This document shows positions 43,010-51,661 of a stretch of DNA of 64,000 nucleotides, one piece after another. Source of the DNA: JAUIKM01 sp964445695 (GTDB lineage: Bacteria > Bacteroidota > Ignavibacteria > Kapaibacteriales > UBA7675); contig CAYULF010000021.1 in assembly GCA_964445695.1 (NCBI GenBank), positions 45,973 through 109,972 of the forward strand. Direction: 5' to 3'. A model generated the notes under the pieces. The model searched no databases and was not told the origin of the DNA. It was given only the letters and a program-made list of their open reading frames with translations. Each line of letters starts with the position of its first letter. Within the stretch, counting starts at the first letter, position 1. The position numbers and the translations under genes are program-made.

Positions 43010-43948
43010 ATGGCGCAGGCGCGCAATGAATCATCACAGCCCCTGCCGCCCGTCATGCAGCGCAGCATCAAACGCTACCTGCAGCACATCGCCGTGGAAA
43101 AAGGACTCGCGGGCAAAACCTCCGAGTCCTATGCCGTCGACCTGCGCAACTTCGCCGAGTATCTGGTTTCAATCGATCTGGACGATTTCACGGCGGCCAA
43201 TGAAAAGATTGTTGTGGACTTTCTGCGCAAGCTGGAAGAAATGGGACTGGCAGTCAGTTCGCGTGCGCGCAAACTCTACGCACTGCGCGGATTCTACCAG
43301 TTTCTGGCAGGCAGCGGCGCAGTAAAGGCCGACTGCACCGAACACGTCGACCTGCCCAAGGTGCGGCGCGTCCTGCCGCCCACGCTGACGATTGAACAGA
43401 TGCTGCGCATTATCGAATCGCCCGACGTGTCAAAACCGGCGGGGATCCGCAATCGCGCCATGCTGGAGACGCTCTACGCCTGCGGACTACGCGCCTCGGA
43501 GCTGCTGGGCCTGCGCCGCCGCGATGTGCTCTCCGACCTGGAAATCATTCGCGTGACGGGCAAAGGTTCCAAAGAGCGCGTAGTGCCGATCGGCAGCGGC
43601 GCGTTGGCCTGGATAGAACGCTACCAGAACGAGGTGCGGCCGACCTTCCTGCGGACGGGAACGGCCACGGACGACATACTTTTTCTGAATCAGCGCGGTG
43701 GCGGCCTTTCGCGCATGGCGCTGTGGAAATTTGTCAAACAGGCGGCGACGCAGGCGGACATTGCGGTGCACGTTCATCCGCACATGTTTCGTCATTCGTT
43801 TGCAACGCACCTGCTGGAAGGCGGCGCGGACCTGCGCGCGGTGCAGGAAATGCTGGGCCATTCGGACATCGCGACGACGCAGATTTACACGCACATCGAC
43901 CGCGAGTACATTCGCGAGGTGCACAGAAGTTTTCATCCGCGCGCCTGA
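43010..43948 (+). CDS. xerD: Tyrosine site-specific recombinase XerD (XerC/D family)
   Basis: This 312-aa integrase resolves chromosome dimers at dif. The N-terminal SAM-like domain is KRYLQHIAVEKGLAGKTSES to about residue 100. The catalytic domain has the Arg of CGLRASELLGLRRRDV (near 160), Lys of GKGSKERVVPIG (near 184), HMFRHSFATHLLEGGADLRAVQEMLGHSDI (His-x-x-Arg and His, near 257-287, read in two parts) and Tyr of TTQIYTHIDREY (near 294). No mobile-element cargo lies nearby, so a housekeeping Xer is preferred. XerD versus XerC cannot be settled from this copy alone. Confidence 0.9.
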   Translation: MAQARNESSQPLPPVMQRSIKRYLQHIAVEKGLAGKTSESYAVDLRNFAEYLVSIDLDDFTAANEKIVVDFLRKLEEMGLAVSSRARKLYALRGFYQFLAGSGAVKADCTEHVDLPKVRRVLPPTLTIEQMLRIIESPDVSKPAGIRNRAMLETLYACGLRASELLGLRRRDVLSDLEIIRVTGKGSKERVVPIGSGALAWIERYQNEVRPTFLRTGTATDDILFLNQRGGGLSRMALWKFVKQAATQADIAVHVHPHMFRHSFATHLLEGGADLRAVQEMLGHSDIATTQIYTHIDREYIREVHRSFHPRA

Positions 43949-44053
43949 GAGCCGAATGCCGATATTGCCGGCGCGGCCCAATGCAACTACAACAGGCCCG
44001 TCGGCTATGCGTTTGACGACCTTGATCTATTTTCCGGAACTTGCTCACTCCTG

Positions 44054-45364
44054 ATGATGAATTCCACGATGCACGTACGTTTCGCTTCTCTTGCAGCTTT
44101 TCCCTTTGTTTTTCTGCTTGTCGGACTGTGCGCAGGCACTGAACTGCAGGCGCAGTGGCGCTACACCTACGACGTCAAAAACGGCATCGACGTCCTGTTG
44201 GATCAGGATCTTGCGCCGCTGCACGGTAAACGCGTGGCTCTGGTCAGCAACCAGACGGGACGGACGCGCACACTGCAGTCGACCCTGGACGTCATCGCCG
44301 ACCATAAACAAGTGACGCTTACTGCGGTCATGACGCCCGAACACGGCTACTACGGCGTAGCGCGCGCAGGAGAAGAGGTCCAGGACTCGGTCATGCCGAC
44401 GATCCGCGACGTACCTGCCTACTCGCTCTACGCGGGTTCGCGTCGGCCTGCGGAATACATGCTCGACAGCTGCGACATGGTCGTGTTCGACATTCAGGAT
44501 GTCGGCGTGCGATCCTACACCTACCTCGGTACGCTGTACCACGTGATGGACGCCTGTGCGGAGTTCGGCGTACCGCTCATGGTGCTGGACCGCCCCAACC
44601 CGCTCGGCGGCGAAACTATCGACGGCAATGTGCTGGACTCGGCAATCCGCTCCTTTGTGGGCATCGTGCCGGTGCCCTACATCCACGGCATGACTTTTGG
44701 CGAGCTGGCGCAGATGATCAACGGCGAGGGCTGGTTGCCGACGCCCGAAGGCGACTCAACCGCGCGCCGCTGTGAGCTGGAAGTCATCAGCATGGCCAAC
44801 TGGGAGCGCTGGATGCTGTGGGAAGACACGGACTTCCGCTGGATTCCGACCTCGCCGCACGTGCCGAGCGTCGACGCCATACGCGGCATGGCCATGCTGG
44901 GAATTTTCGGCGAGCTCAGCCTGATGAACATAGGCGTGGGTTATACACTGCCGTTCCAGATGTTCGGCATGCCGAACTTCAACCACGATTTCTACAACGA
45001 GCTGATCCGCACGAAGAAGTTTCCCGGCATCGAACTGGTGCCGACGGAGTTCCGGCCGTTCTACGGCAAGTACGCACGTGAGGACTGCCGCGGCTACCTG
45101 CTGCGCTTTTACAACGACATCAATTTCAGGCCCTATACCAGCGGCGTGGAACTGGTGCTGGCGCTGCGCAAGACTCACCCGGAACTGTTTGATGCAGAAG
45201 CGATTGCGGAGGACAGACAGGCGATGTTCGCCAAAGTGACCGGCAGCGAAGTCCTGTTTGAAAAACTCTACAACCGCGCGACCGACCTGGAGATTCGACA
45301 GTTGACGCGCAAAGGCGCGGACGAATTCGCTTTGATGCGCGAGCCCTACCTGCTGTATCAATAA
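44054..45364 (+). CDS. Exported DUF1343 protein (NamZ-like exo-beta-N-acetylmuramidase)
   Basis: This 436-aa protein has a signal peptide (MHVRFASLAAFPFVFLLVGL, cleavage near ELQAQ). The DUF1343 pattern is strong: KNGIDVLLDQDLAPLHGKRV, ALVSNQTG, MTPEHGYYGV near 95, YAGSRRPAEYML, VVFDIQDVGVRSYTYLGTLY (near 150-170), VLDRPNPLGGETIDGNVLD (near 190) and GIVPVPYIHGMTFGELAQMI. NamZ members cleave terminal MurNAc from peptidoglycan fragments, so a cell-wall turnover or recycling role is probable. It lies between xerD and the ECF sigma gene. No other MurNAc-recycling gene is adjacent. Confidence 0.92.
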   Translation: MMNSTMHVRFASLAAFPFVFLLVGLCAGTELQAQWRYTYDVKNGIDVLLDQDLAPLHGKRVALVSNQTGRTRTLQSTLDVIADHKQVTLTAVMTPEHGYYGVARAGEEVQDSVMPTIRDVPAYSLYAGSRRPAEYMLDSCDMVVFDIQDVGVRSYTYLGTLYHVMDACAEFGVPLMVLDRPNPLGGETIDGNVLDSAIRSFVGIVPVPYIHGMTFGELAQMINGEGWLPTPEGDSTARRCELEVISMANWERWMLWEDTDFRWIPTSPHVPSVDAIRGMAMLGIFGELSLMNIGVGYTLPFQMFGMPNFNHDFYNELIRTKKFPGIELVPTEFRPFYGKYAREDCRGYLLRFYNDINFRPYTSGVELVLALRKTHPELFDAEAIAEDRQAMFAKVTGSEVLFEKLYNRATDLEIRQLTRKGADEFALMREPYLLYQ

Positions 45365-45476
45365 CGCGCCGGGCAAAACAAAAGCGGCTTGGTAAATCAG
45401 GGGGCAGGGTGTAATTTCCTCGTCGCGCCACGGCATAGACAGCGCGGCCCCACTGGATTTGTGCGATTGGAGAACA

Positions 45477-46046
45477 ATGGAAGCAGACCTGCAGCAACGG
45501 CGTGAAGATTTTGAGCGCGAGGCGATTCCGCACATGGACGCCCTGTACAACTTTGCGATGCACCTGACGCAAAAAAGCGAAGACGCCCAGGATTTGCTGC
45601 AGGAAACCTATCTGAAAGCTTTCCGCTTTTTTGATTCCTTCAAACGAGGAACCAATTGCAAAGCATGGCTGTTCCAGATCCTGAAAAATTCGTTTATCAA
45701 CCGCTATCGCAAACTCACGCGGGAACCGACGAAGGTCAGTTATAACGACGTCGAAGAATTTTACGAGACCATTCGGTCCGACGACGTCAGCCTGAACGAC
45801 CTTGAACGGGATCTGTTTGACAACGTGCTCGACGACGAGATGAGTGCAGCCATGGCGGCGCTTCCGCCCAATTTCCGGGCGGTGTTGATTTTAAACGATC
45901 TGGAGAATTTTACTTACGAGGAGATTGCCGGCATCCTCGACATTCCCATCGGTACGGTACGGTCGCGACTGCACAGGGCGCGACGGGCGATGCGCGATCA
46001 ACTGATGGAATACGCCCGCAAACGCGGCATTGTGCCCGGTAAATGA
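45477..46046 (+). CDS. ECF-type RNA polymerase sigma factor
   Basis: I select the ATG at 45477 (189 aa), which has GGAG five bases upstream; the in-frame TTG at 45459 adds six residues. Region 2 is LYNFAMHLTQKSEDAQDLLQ, then ETYLKAFRFFDSFKRG and KAWLFQILKNSFINRYRK (residues 20-75). Region 4 is MAALPPNFRAVLILNDLENFTYEEIAGILDIPIGTVRSRLHRARRAM (read in parts, 125-172). It belongs to the RpoE/SigW-like ECF group. It should be held inactive by the anti-sigma factor encoded 107 bases downstream. Confidence 0.94.
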   Translation: MEADLQQRREDFEREAIPHMDALYNFAMHLTQKSEDAQDLLQETYLKAFRFFDSFKRGTNCKAWLFQILKNSFINRYRKLTREPTKVSYNDVEEFYETIRSDDVSLNDLERDLFDNVLDDEMSAAMAALPPNFRAVLILNDLENFTYEEIAGILDIPIGTVRSRLHRARRAMRDQLMEYARKRGIVPGK

Positions 46047-46153
46047 CAGGATGAATCGCAGATTCAGCGGCAGGCGCGCAGGACTCCATATACACACGCT
46101 TTGAGCTTGCGCCGACGCTGGATGTTGTCGAATTTCGATATACAGGTAACATC

Positions 46154-47014
46154 GTGGATTACAACAAATTGTTGGAGCTTGCGCAGTCGTATCTCGACGG
46201 CGAGGCTCTGTCCCCCGAAGACGAACGGGTGGTCAGGGAAGCGCTGGATTCGAACGACAGGCTCCGCCTCGAAATGGCTGCCATGCGCTCGACCAAACAG
46301 GCGATTCAGGAGCGCGCCGGCAGTCTGCGCGTACAAGCTCCGCGCGAAACGCGCATCGCAATTCTCGAATCGATTCGCAACGAAGCGCGCGCGGCTGCGG
46401 TCAATTCAGGCCCGCGGACCAATCTTTTCACGTCCTTTGTTGAGTCGCTTTTCGGCCGGCATCGCCTGGCGACGGCCGGTGCATTGGTGCTGGCGGTAGC
46501 CGTGGTCTACTTTTTCATTCCCGGCCCCGACGGCTCACTTCAGGATGCGCCGGTTGCCGAGGCAATGGCCGAACCCGTCGACTTCATGGCCGACGTGATC
46601 AGAAACTTCCACAAAACGTCCAATGGCGACGTTGAAACGAAACACGCCGCGTTTTCGCCGAAAACCGATGACGAATTGCGCGATTTTTTCCACAACAATG
46701 GCGTAGATTTCTCCTCGTGGCAGACGCGGCCGCAGGTGCGCGTCGTCGGAGCATACGTCACGACCATGGAAGGCGAATCCATCGGCCACGTCGTTTACCG
46801 CGACGAAAACAACGAACTTCTGTGTCTGTGCCAGGTGCCGGTGACGCTGTTTGAGCGCAAATGCCTCAAGCTGGACGAGAAGGTGCGGCGCGATCTGGAC
46901 ACGCGCGGCCACTTTGAATCCGAGGTCGACAACTCGCTGCGCGTCGCCATGCGCGACAACGGAGAAACTATCTCAGCCGTCGTTGCGTCGCTGTCCACAC
47001 CGATATTTGAATAA
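46154..47014 (+). CDS. Single-pass transmembrane anti-sigma factor
   Basis: The GTG at 46154, with AGGT upstream, starts a 286-aa protein. The N-terminal cytoplasmic part (LLELAQSYLDGEALSPEDER, residues 5-24) fits the anti-sigma domain that holds ECF sigma factors, but no HxxxCxxC zinc motif is present. One membrane helix (LATAGALVLAVAVVYFFI, near 112-130) separates it from an extracytoplasmic region (130-286) with unknown fold, containing HAAFSPKTDDELRDFFHNNG and two cysteines in LLCLCQVPVTLFERKC. Those cysteines could make it redox-sensitive, which fits a TlpA-like gene next door; this is an inference. Confidence 0.85.
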   Translation: MDYNKLLELAQSYLDGEALSPEDERVVREALDSNDRLRLEMAAMRSTKQAIQERAGSLRVQAPRETRIAILESIRNEARAAAVNSGPRTNLFTSFVESLFGRHRLATAGALVLAVAVVYFFIPGPDGSLQDAPVAEAMAEPVDFMADVIRNFHKTSNGDVETKHAAFSPKTDDELRDFFHNNGVDFSSWQTRPQVRVVGAYVTTMEGESIGHVVYRDENNELLCLCQVPVTLFERKCLKLDEKVRRDLDTRGHFESEVDNSLRVAMRDNGETISAVVASLSTPIFE

Positions 47015-47071
47015 GCGGACCCGCGGCCCGGAGCGATCCCATCCGGGCCACAGCAACAGGAGTACTTGAAA

Positions 47072-47713
47072 ATGACGTTTGCAGATAAAATCCGCCTTGA
47101 TCTTGCACACTACGTGTGCGCTTTTCTTTTTGCTGGTCTTGCAGCGGCAGGCATGACGTCCTGCAGCACGGACGGAAGTCACGCGGATGCGGACGCACAG
47201 TCCGGCGCGGCGCTGGCAACGGTCGGAGCGATGTCCGGCCCCCTGGTGTATGAGTTATCGGCGGTAGCGGATTCGCGCGACGGCGCCGGCAGCCTGCTGG
47301 ACTTCGCCTGGTCGCAGGACGGCCGTGAAACCTGGCTCTCACAGGAATCGGCGGGTAAGATTGTCTTCATCAATTTCTGGGGCACCTGGTGTCCGCCCTG
47401 CCGCCGCGAAATTCCCGACATTGTGGAGATTGCCAACGAGAATCCGGACGTCTACGTGGTCGGCGTCGCCTTTGAAAAAGTGACCGATCCGCTGGCGACG
47501 GTCGCCAAGTTCACGACCAAGTCGAACGTTCCTTATGTCAACGTCACGGGCAGCCGCGCTTTGTTGATGCAACTGGCGGGCGCATACGGAGCGGGTAAAT
47601 CCTTCCCCACGACCATCGTGATTAACAAAGACGGCAAGATTGTCGACCAGATCATCGGCATGCGCAGCAAGCCGGAATTCATGCAGTCGATCAACATGGC
47701 TCGCGGCAGTTAA
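47072..47713 (+). CDS. TlpA/ResA-like thioredoxin-fold lipoprotein
   Basis: ATG at 47072 (213 aa) has AGGAG nine bases upstream. The N-terminus holds a lipoprotein signal (VCAFLFAGLAAAGMTSC, Cys near residue 32), so the protein is probably anchored in the periplasm. The thioredoxin domain shows FINFWGTWCPPCRREIPDIV with the CPPC active site (near 107-110), followed by VVGVAFEKVTDPLATVAKF, and cis-Pro in GKSFPTTIVINKDG (near 178). Such proteins reduce disulfides in extracytoplasmic proteins. It lies 57 bases after the anti-sigma gene. The stop is in TTAAACAG, and a strong terminator follows. Confidence 0.93.
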   Translation: MTFADKIRLDLAHYVCAFLFAGLAAAGMTSCSTDGSHADADAQSGAALATVGAMSGPLVYELSAVADSRDGAGSLLDFAWSQDGRETWLSQESAGKIVFINFWGTWCPPCRREIPDIVEIANENPDVYVVGVAFEKVTDPLATVAKFTTKSNVPYVNVTGSRALLMQLAGAYGAGKSFPTTIVINKDGKIVDQIIGMRSKPEFMQSINMARGS

Positions 47714-47755
47714 ACAGATCAGTCAACACAGCCGTCACATATTTGCAGATTAAAC

Positions 47756-47787
47756 AAACAAGCCGCCCGGAATCGGGCGGCTTGTTT
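47756..47787. terminator. Strong bidirectional terminator between convergent genes
   Basis: Fourteen bases, AAACAAGCCGCCCG (47756-47769), pair perfectly with CGGGCGGCTTGTTT (47774-47787) around a 4-base loop (GAAT). It lies between the TlpA-like gene (plus) and the lipoprotein at 47830 (minus), and can act on both. Its GGGCGGCTTG arm is shared with the dispersed elements. Confidence 0.9.
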
Positions 47788-47829
47788 GCTTTTACGCATC
47801 ATTCTATTACAAGAGCATATCTTCTGCGG

Positions 47830-48222
47830 TCACTCAGCGCCGGTCAGGTAGAGAATGCGGTCGTGTTTAATGTCCAATACTTCAAATCCCGCAACCGGAA
47901 GTCTGCGCACATCGTCGAGCTGCCAGCTGCGTGTGCTGTCGCACAGTTGCATGTCGCCGGCCGATGGGTTAAACAGCACTTTGATTGCGACTTCGCGTTC
48001 ACCGAACTCCAGCTTCCAGCCTTTGAGGCAGGTTGAGTCGTCAAGCAGCGAAGCATGCGATTGCAGTACGTCGCCGTAGTCGCCCAGAAAAGCCTGCAGC
48101 GGCAAGGATTCGTATGAAACAAAATGAAACTGCATTGCCGTGCGCTCGGAATGCGAACGATTGTCGCAAGCGATTAAAAGAAAAGACACAGCCAGAGTCA
48201 GGACGTTCAGTCTTAAACGCAT
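47830..48222 (-). CDS. Small putative lipoprotein of unknown function
   Basis: ATG at 48222 gives 130 aa; the frame continues upstream only through a TTG. The signal peptide (RLRLNVLTLAVSFLLIAC) ends in a clear lipobox LLIAC. The mature part, including YESLPLQAFLGDYGDVLQ and KGWKLEFGEREVAIKVLFNP, matches no family I recognise. It follows the lipoprotein gene at 48284 by 61 bases on the same strand, so they may form an operon. Confidence 0.65.
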   Translation of the reverse strand: MRLRLNVLTLAVSFLLIACDNRSHSERTAMQFHFVSYESLPLQAFLGDYGDVLQSHASLLDDSTCLKGWKLEFGEREVAIKVLFNPSAGDMQLCDSTRSWQLDDVRRLPVAGFEVLDIKHDRILYLTGAE

Positions 48223-48283
48223 AAATCCAATCAACTAAACAGAAAAACAGCGCACAAAACGGCGATTTAACACCGCCAGGCCA

Positions 48284-49156
48284 TCATTGCTGCAGGGTCA
48301 GAGTTTTAACAAAGTCCTGCGTACAGACAATGCGATTGTTCGAGTCGAGCACTGCAACGTACAGATCGAGTGAGTTTTCGTTGCGTTTAAAGCCGTAGAA
48401 CTCGTGCGGAGCCGCACCGGATGGGTCGTCTGAAAGAATTAACACATCGCAGTCCGTCATCATATCGCCCAGCAGCATGGCGTAATAACGCCCCTGACCG
48501 TCCCAGGCGACGTCGCCCTCGGCTGTGAAGATCGTCTGGCTTCCGCTTTCATCGGCGAAGGTTCCTTCCAGAATCAAGCCGCTGACAAAATTGTCGATGG
48601 CGTAGTCGTTCTCGTTGGTGCCGCCCTGAATTGCACTGTAGGTGACCGCTTCGACCACGTTCGTATCGCCAACCTGACGCCAGAGAAGTTTGCGCTCGCC
48701 TTCATTGTTGGTTAACAACAGAAACTGGCCGTTTTCGACCTTTAACAAGTCCAACTGCACCTCGTCGCCCTTCATTTGCGGATCGACCTCGCCAACAAGC
48801 TGCTTGACAGCCTGGTCCAGCGTGCCGTCGCCGTATACCGGCCCACGCACGACGCTCAGATCGGCCACGTTAAACGTGTCGACGCGGCGGTCGTTGAATC
48901 GATAGAGAATTGAGCGTACAAAAACGTCGCCGTCGCGACGCAGAGTAATCGCGACTTTGTCATTGTCGGCGGCATTCAGCGCAGCCATCGGCGAGCGGCT
49001 GGCGCGCAATTCCGCCAGGTACGCGTCGTTCAGCCACACGGCGCTGAATTCATCTGGAACGCCCTGAATAAATTCTTCGACCGGCTCACGCTCAATATCG
49101 CATGACAGCAAAATCAATGACAATACAAGAGAGAAAAGCACAGGGGTAGCTCGCAT
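48284..49156 (-). CDS. Putative lipoprotein of unknown function
   Basis: This 290-aa protein has an N-terminal signal ending in lipobox LLSC (MRATPVLFSLVLSLILLSCD). The mature protein begins EREPVEEFIQGVPDEFSAVW. The later FTAEGDVAWDGQGRYYAMLLG and FYGFKRNENSLDLYVAVLDS suggest a beta-rich fold, but I do not recognise a family. Together with the downstream small lipoprotein it probably forms a two-gene unit. Dense TTAAC/TTAAAC words occur in this gene. Confidence 0.7.
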   Translation of the reverse strand: MRATPVLFSLVLSLILLSCDIEREPVEEFIQGVPDEFSAVWLNDAYLAELRASRSPMAALNAADNDKVAITLRRDGDVFVRSILYRFNDRRVDTFNVADLSVVRGPVYGDGTLDQAVKQLVGEVDPQMKGDEVQLDLLKVENGQFLLLTNNEGERKLLWRQVGDTNVVEAVTYSAIQGGTNENDYAIDNFVSGLILEGTFADESGSQTIFTAEGDVAWDGQGRYYAMLLGDMMTDCDVLILSDDPSGAAPHEFYGFKRNENSLDLYVAVLDSNNRIVCTQDFVKTLTLQQ

Positions 49157-49514
49157 AACCTGATTCTCGCTTTGTGATTTGGATGGGAAATACTGCGCAC
49201 ATCTGGAGTAGTGCAGCCGGCTTCAAAATCCAGGCCCGGCGCCGGCGAATTGCCGGGATTGTGTGTCGGCGCGCTTCCGTCGACAGTTTTATTCCCGGAT
49301 GTTACGTGTGCGGGTTTTGGCGCGAAACGGCAAAATACAGATTCTTTCGGGGCGGTCAAACGACCGGGAGTTACGACGGAATAATTGTGAACAGTTGGTG
49401 ATAGGACAATTGCCGGAAAGTCGCCTGCGTCGTAAGTTCGATGCCCGGTAACCTCCCTGGCGGCTCCGGCACTGACGAACTCACAGTCGAACTTTCAACA
49501 ACAGAACGCGGCAC
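49157..49514. other. Divergent intergenic region, no gene seen
   Basis: These 358 bases separate a minus-strand lipoprotein gene from the plus-strand TrmH-like gene. I find no perfect -33/-7 promoter, terminator or ORF I would support; CGGTC and GACCG form a small hairpin near 49354. Confidence 0.45.
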
Positions 49515-50282
49515 ATGCGCGAACTTTCGGCCTCACAACAAAAACTGGTGCGCAGCCTGCATCGCAAACGGCGACGCGACGAACACAATCTCTGTTTCAT
49601 CGAGGGGCCGACGCTCTGCGAGGAAGCGCTGCGCCGGTCCATGCCGCTCGAATTTGCCGTCGTTGATCAGTCCGGCCCCGCGGCCCACGAAGATTCCGCC
49701 ATCCGACGAGCGCTGTCGGCGGCATCAGTGGATGTGTTTGCAGCCGCGCCCAATGTCTTTGCGCGCATAAGCGACACGAGCACGCCACAGGGAATACTGG
49801 CGGTGATGCCACGACCGCAGATGCAGGCCAACGCCGCCGAGTCCGTGATTGTTCTGGACGGCGTCGCCGATCCCGGCAATGTCGGCACGATTATCCGCAC
49901 GGCGCTGTGGTTTGGTTTCACGCAAATCCTGCTGGGGCCGGGCAGCGCCGACCCCTGGGGGCCGAAGGCCTTGCGCGCCGGCATGGGCGCGACCTTCCAG
50001 ACGGCGACGATCAGCACAGAAAATCTTCCGGCCGCATTGGCGACGCACTTTGACGGTCAGCGTCGCTGCGGCGCGGTATTGGGAGCGAAGCGGCGCCTGG
50101 CGGATTTAGAGGCCACGCCGCCGATGTCGATCATTATGGGAAACGAAGCCCAGGGAATTTCCGCGGCGGTGCGCGATCTGCTTGACGAGAGTTACGAGAT
50201 TCCCGGCGCGGGAATGCTCGAATCGCTGAATGTCGCGGCGGCTTCGGCCGTCAGCCTGTATCACTTTTCGCAGTTCACATGA
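49515..50282 (+). CDS. TrmH/SpoU-family RNA 2'-O-methyltransferase (with substrate-binding N-domain)
   Basis: This 255-aa protein has an N-terminal RNA-binding domain (residues 1-100: MRELSASQQKLVRSLHRKRR, NLCFIEGPTLCEEAL) as in the RlmB/TsnR group, then the SPOUT domain. Motif 1 is VLDGVADPGNVGTIIRTALW (near 115-134), motif 2 SIIMGNEAQGISAAV (near 210), and motif 3 IPGAGMLESLNVAAASAVSL (near 230). It methylates the 2'-OH of rRNA or tRNA; the exact position is unknown. It is a second SpoU-type enzyme in the window, larger than the one at 3264. The aminotransferase follows by 43 bases. Confidence 0.92.
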   Translation: MRELSASQQKLVRSLHRKRRRDEHNLCFIEGPTLCEEALRRSMPLEFAVVDQSGPAAHEDSAIRRALSAASVDVFAAAPNVFARISDTSTPQGILAVMPRPQMQANAAESVIVLDGVADPGNVGTIIRTALWFGFTQILLGPGSADPWGPKALRAGMGATFQTATISTENLPAALATHFDGQRRCGAVLGAKRRLADLEATPPMSIIMGNEAQGISAAVRDLLDESYEIPGAGMLESLNVAAASAVSLYHFSQFT

Positions 50283-50325
50283 GGCAGGGCATGTTCACAC
50301 GAAAAAACGCAGCCGGAGGCAGTCG

Positions 50326-51462
50326 ATGTTTCTGACACCGCGCCTGGCGACGCCGGGCACAACGCCGTTGCCGCCGGCGGTACTTGCGGCGGTAGCGCGC
50401 CCAATGATCCATCATCGCTCGCCGGAGTTCGGCGAAATACTGGCGCGCGTGCATACGGGATTGCAGAAAGTCTTCCATACGCGGCAGCCCGTCATGCTGC
50501 TGACTTCTTCCGGCAGCGGCGCAGGTGAAGCCGTCGCCGCCAATCTGTTCAATGTCGGCGATACGGTCATCTACGCCGCGCACGGCAAGTTTTCGCGCCG
50601 CTGGGGCGAGATGCTGCGGCGCCAGGGTGTCAATGCCGTGGCCCTGACAATACAGGAAGGACGTGCGCCGCAGACCGCAGAAGTCATCGAATTGCTGGAG
50701 CGTCATCCCGAGACAAGCGCGGTTTGGCTCACCCAGAGCGAGACTTCCACGAGCGTCTGGACCGACGTACGCAAAATTGCGGCGGCGGTGCGCGCGTGCA
50801 GAGCCGACACTCTCGTTCTCGTCGACGCGGTCAGCGGTTTGCTGGCGCACGAGCTCGACATGGACGGCTGGGATCTGGACCTTGTCTTCGGCGCTTCACA
50901 AAAGGGATTGATGGCGCCGCCGGGACTTGCTCCGATAGCGCTCAGCGAACGCGCCTGGCGCAAAGCCGAGAGCGTGGATTGCCGCTCGGTCTACTTTGAC
51001 CTGCACAAAGCGCGGCAGACCTGGCTCAACAACAAAACCGTTTTCACGCCCGCCGTCAGCGCCGTAGTCGGGCTCGATGCCGCGCTGAACCTGATTTTGA
51101 ATGACGGGATAGAAAAATCGATTGCACGCCATGCCGCACACTCGCGCGCGGTGCGCAGCGCGGCCGCGGCTCTTGGACTCACAACATTCGGCGATCCGCC
51201 TTCGCATGCGGTGACGGCGATTGAGTTTCCGGCGCATGCGGCGCGATTCAAACAAACGCTGAGGAGCGAGGCACGCGTGACGACGGCAAGCGGGCAGGAC
51301 GATCTGGCCGATAAAATTTTCCGCGTCGGCCACCTGGGCTGGCAGGATCAGGGCGACATGCTGGCGGTCATCGGCGCAATTGAAGTCGCTCTGCTGCGCA
51401 GCGGCCACAGCATTGAACCGGGTGCGGGGCTGAGCGCAGCACAACGCGCCTATTGCGCCTGA
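50326..51462 (+). CDS. Class V PLP aminotransferase (alanine-glyoxylate/serine-pyruvate type)
   Basis: ATG at 50326 (378 aa) has GGAGG six bases upstream, and the sequence begins MFLTPRLATPGTTPLPPAVL, like serine-glyoxylate aminotransferases ('pGPt-plP'). Key features are MIHHRSPEFGEIL, LLTSSGSGAGEAV for cofactor phosphate binding (near 60), TLVLVDAVSGLLAHELDMD with the PLP-ring aspartate (near 165), and the PLP lysine in FGASQKGLMAPPG (near 188). The final FRVGHLGWQDQGDMLAVIGA fits the family. It would exchange an amino group between alanine, serine or a related donor and a keto acid. In some bacteria such proteins feed serine or phosphonate metabolism; the pathway is not determined. Confidence 0.9.
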   Translation: MFLTPRLATPGTTPLPPAVLAAVARPMIHHRSPEFGEILARVHTGLQKVFHTRQPVMLLTSSGSGAGEAVAANLFNVGDTVIYAAHGKFSRRWGEMLRRQGVNAVALTIQEGRAPQTAEVIELLERHPETSAVWLTQSETSTSVWTDVRKIAAAVRACRADTLVLVDAVSGLLAHELDMDGWDLDLVFGASQKGLMAPPGLAPIALSERAWRKAESVDCRSVYFDLHKARQTWLNNKTVFTPAVSAVVGLDAALNLILNDGIEKSIARHAAHSRAVRSAAAALGLTTFGDPPSHAVTAIEFPAHAARFKQTLRSEARVTTASGQDDLADKIFRVGHLGWQDQGDMLAVIGAIEVALLRSGHSIEPGAGLSAAQRAYCA

Positions 51463-51661
51463 CGCGGGCGGGCTCCCGGCTTTGTCAGAGTCAAGCCACG
51501 TTTCTCCGCGATCAACCGGCAGTTTCGCTCCCGCTGACAAACAAAAAGGTCAAGCCGGGTTTTGTCGGGAACACAAAAGATACATCCGGGAACGGCATCC
51601 AATTTTCGCTCGAGAGAACGTCCGGCATTGCGGGGAAAATCAACGACAAACGGGGAAATTC

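Noticed and set aside
41874..43037. 387-codon open frame on the minus strand
   Set aside because: Antisense of the PgpH-like HD gene and its tail.
51482..51661. N-terminal extension of rdgB by 60 codons
   Set aside because: RdgB/HAM1 proteins begin at the 'ILIGSNNQHKV' strand; the extension has no similarity.
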